Assembly (NCBI GenBank): GCA_002887195.1
Contig: PJAB01000126.1
Span: 1 to 39,230 of the forward strand
DNA length: 39,230 bases
Reading direction: 5' to 3'
DNA from: Chrysochromulina parva
Lineage: Eukaryota > Haptophyta > Prymnesiales > Chrysochromulinaceae
This document shows, in pieces, positions 34,933 through 39,230 of this stretch (position 1 is the first letter of the stretch; each line of letters starts with the position of its first letter). The notes beneath the pieces are model-generated. The model ran no database searches. It was not told the origin of the DNA and saw only the letters and a program-made list of their open reading frames with translations. Made by a program: the position numbers and the translations under genes.

Positions 34933-35148
34933 ACGGCGCGCGCGGGCGGCCGGCCGCGGCGGGGCGCTAGGTGGGCGACTTCATCGCGCACCCGCGTGTG
35001 CACGAGAGAACGTAACGGTTAATTAACGAACCGGGCTTTGAGTACAAAATCTGTGAAACTGTGAATCCAGACATTAGCGCCAAGTCCAAGACAACCATGT
35101 TCGTTTCAAGGAAGGTTGCTAAACATGCAGCTCTGAGGTCGTTGAGCT

Positions 35149-35704
35149 TCACGGGAGAGGTCCGCGCGCCGACGTCGCCGCGAGAGGTCCACGCGACGGG
35201 GATTTCTGCATGGGCGGCATGAGCGCACTCTGCTGCCGTAGCTCGGCCATGCGCGCCTGCGTGCGCTCGCTGATCGCCTTCATCTTTGAGCGTGTCGCGT
35301 CCGCGTCCGCGTTGACACCGTAGAGCTCTAGCGCGCGCTCATACAGCGCGCTTGGGTCCATAGCGGCCGCTGCAGCGACCGCGGCCACGTCCTCGAGCGC
35401 CGCCCGGGAGGGCGCGATCGGCATCGTCGGCAGCAGGGCCACCGAGGGCGGCAATCCCGCCTTCTCAAGCAGTGCGTCCACTTGAGCCAACTGCGAGTCC
35501 ACTTGAGCCAAGGCGGACTCCACCGCAATACTCACTGTACGTCCACTTGCGTCCACTTGAGCCAGCTGCGAGTCCACCGCCGCCTTGGCACCTCTGAGGT
35601 ATGCCGATGGAGCGATGTTCTCCTCCTCGGCGCTTGGGTGTCCAGCTGCGATGGTATGCTTGGCGGCGGCATCCACCACCACCACCTCCTCGTCCTCCTC
35701 CTCC

Positions 35705-35739
<35 letters not shown>

Positions 35740-36423
35740 CTCCTCGTCCTGCGGAGCTGGCTCGCCGAGAGCTTCGCGCCGCTCGCGCTTCGAGATGCGC
35801 ACCTCATCAAGGAAGACGAGCGAGGGCAGCGCCCCCACGAGGCCGGCGCGGTACCCGTCGCGCGTCGCGCACGGGTTCCCTGTGAGCTCGAGCGCCATCA
35901 GATGCGTAGGCAGCGCCGAAGCATCGACGGCGGCCACCGCATTGTACGAGGCGTCGATGTACTGGAGCGCCTTGAGGTGCGCGATACCGCTAATCTCGTC
36001 GAGGTGGTTGTGCGATATTACGAGGTACTGCAGCTTGTCAAAGAAGGACAGGTCCTCGATGGTGCGCAACCGATTGTGCTGCAGGTGCACGTGTGTCGCG
36101 CCGTTGCATACGTCAATGCCATCCATCGAGTTGAGGCGCAGCCGGTCGAGGCGCAGGCGCGTCAGCCCGAGCACGCGTTGCGCCACGTCGTCGCTCGAGA
36201 GCTTGCGCAGCTCAACCGGATCGATGTTGCGTGAGGCGATCAGCGCTGTTGTTAGGCGCTGCGGCTTCTCGGGTGCAGGTGCCGCCTCGAGCTTGGCAAT
36301 CTCTGCCTCGAGCAGCTGAATCGCGGCCTCCGGGTCGAGCCGGCCCTCGGCCACGTCTGTGCACAGGCTCGGAACCGGGTTCTCCAGAGCCTTGCGCAGC
36401 TCGTCGCGCACTGCGTCATCCAT
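35149..36423 (-). CDS. LRRC46: LRRC46-like leucine-rich-repeat protein
   Basis: A 424-residue protein. After a helical N-terminus, residues of about 60-240 form SDS22-type leucine-rich repeats: THVHLQHNRLRTIEDLSFFD, LQYLVISHNHLDEI and LQYIDASYNAVAAV, then the LRR cap LTGNPCATRDGYRAGLVGAL. The opening TTALIASRNI and the cap match animal LRRC46, a protein of motile cilia and sperm flagella. A poly-Glu tract of about 20 residues follows. The C-terminal part has DSQLAQVD repeats and a basic Ser/Pro tail. Presence of this gene suggests a flagellated life stage. The open frame starts at TTG 36543; I chose ATG 36423. It is divergent from the glycosyltransferase gene. Confidence 0.85.
35686..35748 (-). 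repeat. CTC/CTT trinucleotide repeat coding for poly-Glu
   Basis: An interrupted run of CTC with some CTT codes on the minus strand for about 19 Glu in the LRRC46-like protein, directly after the LRR domain. Confidence 0.9.
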
Positions 36424-36603
36424 CTTTTGAGTCCCAACGGTACTGGAAGAACGACGAACGAGGATAACTCGCAGTTGAGGTCCAGTTCGAGCCCGCTCAT
36501 GGTCCTCGTCATTCCAGTTTACAGTACCGCGCAACCAACCCAACCTACTTTTCGGTTGGTACAGGTTATGACTTGACTTGACTTGACTTGGAAACTGATC
36601 ACG
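36424..36603. promoter_or_regulatory. Divergent promoter region with GACTT repeat
   Basis: A 180-bp gap between the LRRC46-like gene and the glycosyltransferase gene. Positions 36569-36591 hold a TGACT pentanucleotide repeat (four units plus) that ends 12 bp before ATG 36604. The macrodomain-like gene has the same repeat in the same orientation just upstream of its ATG. Confidence 0.5.
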
Positions 36604-38133
36604 ATGCCAGAGAGGAATCCGACGCCGGAGGAGGTCGCGGCGGCGGTGACTGAGCTCGATTCGCTGTTGACATTCGCTACGCCGAAGTCGTGCGCGCCAG
36701 ACTTGCTCGCCATCGGCGTACTCACGCTCCCGTTGCTCGTTCGCTCAAAGGATCAACGCAAGTTTCACAGGGCTGTGCACTTGGTGCAGCCTCCCGTGAT
36801 TGCCGGGCGTGTGTGCATGCGATACATCGTGAGCGACGCGGAGATGTCTGCGCTCGCCGGACCAGAGAAGGAATACAGAGACAAGAGCCGCAAACCTGGT
36901 TTGACCCCGAAAGAAGCAGTGGAAAAAGATAATGCGACTCACGGTGACATTCTGGTAGTCCCTGCGGTCCCACGTGGGCAACTGCGGAAGCTGCTGAGCA
37001 ATTCGACGCACGGGCCACTGGGCGCCGGATGCGTGCTCAAGATTATGTCGTGGTTCCAGGTCGCAACGACGATGCTGCCGACCACGCCGTTCATTGCGTA
37101 TGGCGACGACGACACCTTCTGGGCACTCACCAGGTGGGTCGGCACCCTTACCGCGCTGTCGGTGGTGGAGCCCGAGACGCGGTACGTCTACGCGGGGGCG
37201 ATGCAGTATCACGATTACTGGGACTTGCGCACGATGACCTCGCATGGCTGGTTCTGGACGTTTCCTCAGGCGGGCAGGGGCTATTTGACGGATTTCAAGG
37301 AGGAGACGTCAAACCCCTCGGACGCCGACGAGGCGGCGAAGCAGCGCGCTGTTCCCTTCCAGCGCCCGTACCCGATGGCCCACGGCCTGGGAGTGGTCGT
37401 CTCGCGTGCGCTGGCGGCCGATCTGCCGCAAGCGAAGGCAGTGTCCGACTTTCTCAAATTCTATGAGGAGTTCCTCCTCACGAAGATGGGTCGGGAGCAA
37501 GCGGCGAAGATCAAGACGAGCCCCAAGTGTCGGCTGGGGACGGACTCGACCACCGGGAACTGGATCGCCGCGTTGCAGAAGCCGGTCGTGGCCGTCGACA
37601 TCCTGAACTTCAACCAAAACTGGCCGTGGCCGTTGCCCAACCGATGCCACGGTCCCCAGGCGTCGAAAGAGCTCGCGAATCTGCATACCTTTCATCTCTA
37701 TGGGCACAAGGCGAGCGATGCGACGTACTGGATGCACCTGCACAACTACACGACCAAGCTGCACACGAGTGGGCCGAATGAGAACTGGCCAAATCCCCGG
37801 CTGCGCTGCAGGCACGCGCCCGACTCGTCGACAGCGCGCACGCTCATGGACCGCTTATTGAGTGGCAAGGTCGTCGCCGAGGTGAAGCCCCAAAGGCAGG
37901 GCCAATTAAGGACGGGGTGGCTGAACAAGCTCGCCCGCGAGTTCCCTCGCGTGCCAGGCGAGGACCCGTGGCGCAATCGTACGCGGCTCGACCTACCCGA
38001 CTGGCTCTATTGCGGCGTCCTGTGCCTGGCCAAGTGTTCGGACCGCGATCCTGGCGCTGAGGGCGGAGGCAAAGAGTGCGGCCGAGATTGCCAGTTGGAA
38101 TGGCCTGATGTGCGCCGTCGGAGGCGCCGATGA
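36604..38133 (+). CDS. GT31-like glycosyltransferase
   Basis: A 509-residue protein. DLLAIGVLTLPLLVRSKDQR near the N-terminus matches the first strand and Arg-rich turn of GT31-type (beta-1,3-galactosyltransferase-like) enzymes. The metal-binding DxD is in FIAYGDDDTFW (Asp at about 168-170). GLGVVVSRALAADL matches the acceptor-side block of the family, and TDSTTGNW the later acidic block. The reaction would be transfer of a hexose from a nucleotide sugar; donor and acceptor are unknown. Family members are usually type II Golgi proteins, but no N-terminal membrane anchor is visible here. The upstream 180 bp contains the divergent gene, so a missing first exon is unlikely. The C-terminus is Cys-rich and ends in a run of Arg. 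The frame opens at TTG 36583; I chose ATG 36604. Confidence 0.82.
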   Translation: MPERNPTPEEVAAAVTELDSLLTFATPKSCAPDLLAIGVLTLPLLVRSKDQRKFHRAVHLVQPPVIAGRVCMRYIVSDAEMSALAGPEKEYRDKSRKPGLTPKEAVEKDNATHGDILVVPAVPRGQLRKLLSNSTHGPLGAGCVLKIMSWFQVATTMLPTTPFIAYGDDDTFWALTRWVGTLTALSVVEPETRYVYAGAMQYHDYWDLRTMTSHGWFWTFPQAGRGYLTDFKEETSNPSDADEAAKQRAVPFQRPYPMAHGLGVVVSRALAADLPQAKAVSDFLKFYEEFLLTKMGREQAAKIKTSPKCRLGTDSTTGNWIAALQKPVVAVDILNFNQNWPWPLPNRCHGPQASKELANLHTFHLYGHKASDATYWMHLHNYTTKLHTSGPNENWPNPRLRCRHAPDSSTARTLMDRLLSGKVVAEVKPQRQGQLRTGWLNKLAREFPRVPGEDPWRNRTRLDLPDWLYCGVLCLAKCSDRDPGAEGGGKECGRDCQLEWPDVRRRRRR

Positions 38134-38399
38134 CCGTCGAGCATCACTTGGCGAGAGTTGCTTCGCTGGATGCGCGAAATCGGTCTGGCTCGTGAGAAGG
38201 TGAGAACCGAGATACATGCGTACATCTGTGCATGCCTACTGTACCTTTGACTGGGTTAGTAACTCGACTTAGTAACTCGACTTTGATTGGGGCGGCGTGT
38301 GCGTGGCTTTGCGGATCAGCAGGGTTGTATTAACAAACAGTCGTGATGTATTCACAGCGAGCGAGCCCTTTCACAGCTACTAGTATTGCTTGGGGTTTC
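38134..38399. other. Intergenic
   Basis: A 266-bp gap between two plus-strand genes. A TTAGTAACTCGACT duplication lies at about 38255-38283. Nothing else is recognised. Confidence 0.4.
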
Positions 38400-39230
38400 A
38401 TGGCGGACACAATTCCCGCAACCGTATTCCTCAGCGGATCGTCGATTCAGCTGGGCTCACGCCCGTCGACCGCTGGAAGTCGGAAGGATTCATGCCCGTC
38501 AACCGCTAGCCAGCGCCAGTTCGAAAACACGGCAGCCTCTAAGACTGACTCTCGCGGCGACAGCAGCCCGGAGATGATGCGGGTCTGGACAGCAGTGGCG
38601 GCAACTACGTGGAGCTCGGTATGGAGCCCAGCGCCCGCGGTCGACGAGGACTTTCATGCCACACGCTGGCGGCCCAAGTCATCGAAGGAGGGTTCCAAGC
38701 TCATCCGAATGAGCCACGGCTCGCTACCGCCACGACATCACTTGGCCATCGGCCACAGCGGCCAAGCGGTCGGCTTCAGCATCCCCGCAACTCATCTGGA
38801 CCCGATGCTCAACTCGAATCAGCTGACGCTGCGCCCGGCTACGGCCTCGAGCACCGGGCGACTCCTCGTCGCGCAAGACTCGTCCGGTGGGTTCGGGCCG
38901 TCGCCGCCGCCGCATGAGCAGCGGCGCGCGCCGCAGCAGCGGATTTCCGTGCCGAGTGGGCGGCCGAGCACCTCGTCAGCGAGCACGCGCGAGGCGGCTC
39001 CGACGCAGCCCGGGCTGCCCCGGCCCGCCACGTCTGCGAGCCTGCTTCGGGTGAGTGTGACTGGCTCGGCCTCAGCGCCCGTGCTCTCAACTGCAACTGC
39101 CGAGCGGCGAGAGGCGCCCGCGACGGCGCTGCAACGGTCTGAGGCGCCCGCGACGGCGCTGCAACGGTCTGAGGCGCCCGCGACGGCGCTGCAACGGTCT
39201 GAGGCGCCCGCGACGGCGCTGCAACGGTCT
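38400..39230 (+). CDS. Ser/Pro/Thr-rich protein with decapeptide repeats (3' incomplete)
   Basis: An open frame of 277 codons from ATG 38400 to the last base of the window, with no stop. The protein begins MADTIPATVFLSGSSIQ and continues with SRPSTAGSRKD, a Ser/Arg-rich style common in protist flagellar and cytoskeletal proteins. The middle part (about residues 75-150) contains FHATRWRPKS and HLAIGHSGQAVGFSIPA and may be weakly folded. The rest is Pro/Ser/Thr/Ala-rich and disordered. The last 40 residues are four perfect copies of EAPATALQRS. The long uninterrupted frame, a good ATG context (TTTCATGGCG) and the in-frame 30-bp repeat support a real gene. The family is not recognised. Shorter frames in this stretch are out of frame with it. 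Confidence 0.75.
   Translation, partial: MADTIPATVFLSGSSIQLGSRPSTAGSRKDSCPSTASQRQFENTAASKTDSRGDSSPEMMRVWTAVAATTWSSVWSPAPAVDEDFHATRWRPKSSKEGSKLIRMSHGSLPPRHHLAIGHSGQAVGFSIPATHLDPMLNSNQLTLRPATASSTGRLLVAQDSSGGFGPSPPPHEQRRAPQQRISVPSGRPSTSSASTREAAPTQPGLPRPATSASLLRVSVTGSASAPVLSTATAERREAPATALQRSEAPATALQRSEAPATALQRSEAPATALQRS
39111..39230 (+). repeat. 30-bp perfect tandem repeat at the right edge
   Basis: Units starting GAGGCGCCCGCGACG begin at 39111, 39141, 39171 and 39201. All four are identical and the window ends exactly at the end of the fourth. They code for EAPATALQRS. Confidence 0.92.

Noticed and set aside
38609..38917. 102-codon plus-strand frame
   Set aside because: It overlaps in another frame with the longer ATG-started frame 38400-39230, which carries the in-frame decapeptide repeat.
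1..39230. tRNA, rRNA, snRNA, transposon or viral genes
   Set aside because: Searched by eye for T-loop, 5S and U1-U6 signatures and for transposase, integrase and reverse-transcriptase motifs; none found. A covariance-model and profile search would be decisive.

Overview
The window looks like nuclear DNA from a GC-rich, gene-dense unicellular eukaryotic alga. A haptophyte-type protist is my best guess, by inference and not by any search. The reasons are eukaryote-specific families (Josephin, CacyBP/SIP, SNX-BAR, nucleotide-sugar transporter, tubulin-tyrosine-ligase-like, LRRC46-like), a visible GT-AG intron, monocistronic genes on both strands without bacterial ribosome binding sites, Ala/Gly/Ser-rich low-complexity insertions, and a nuclear LpxC as in plants and algae. 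I found no rRNA, tRNA, CRISPR array, transposon or viral gene. Start codons were moved to the first in-frame ATG wherever the longest open frame began at GTG or TTG.

Layout, left to right. 20-5841 (all minus): an IQ/coiled-coil protein, a Ser/Thr kinase, and a macrodomain-like protein whose 5' end carries an out-of-frame repeat. 5974-9511: a PX-BAR sorting nexin (+), LpxC (-) and a small multi-pass membrane protein (+). 10275-12030 (minus): an EF-hand protein and a small membrane protein. 12206-18448 (plus): a Josephin deubiquitinase-like protein, CacyBP/SIP, and a 1317-residue mostly disordered protein that needs one 85-bp intron. 18891-21532: a divergent pair, nucleotide-sugar transporter (-) and TTL-like ligase (+). 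22025-25282 (+): a large ankyrin/RGG/RING protein. 25641-36423 (minus): a coiled-coil protein, a large secreted Cys-rich protein, a PhyH-type dioxygenase, an alpha/beta hydrolase and an LRRC46-like protein. 36604-39230 (plus): a GT31-like glycosyltransferase and an incomplete gene that runs off the right edge in a perfect 30-bp tandem repeat.

The genes do not form one pathway. Recurring themes are flagellum/cytoskeleton (LRRC46-like, TTL-like, EF-hand, coiled-coil proteins), ubiquitin signalling (Josephin, CacyBP/SIP, RING protein) and cell-surface or glycan work (transporter, glycosyltransferase, secreted protein). Five divergent gene pairs are separated by only about 130-180 bp, so they probably share compact bidirectional promoters.

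The least expected signals are: a perfect 12-mer found three times, each 40-90 bp upstream of a start codon; the same pentanucleotide repeat just upstream of two start codons; a triplicated coding motif in two reading frames at the head of the macrodomain-like gene; a Josephin domain that appears to lack its third catalytic residue; and an ankyrin array of nearly identical 99-bp units fused to an RGG box and a C-terminal RING. I saw no complete, obviously new multi-gene system.
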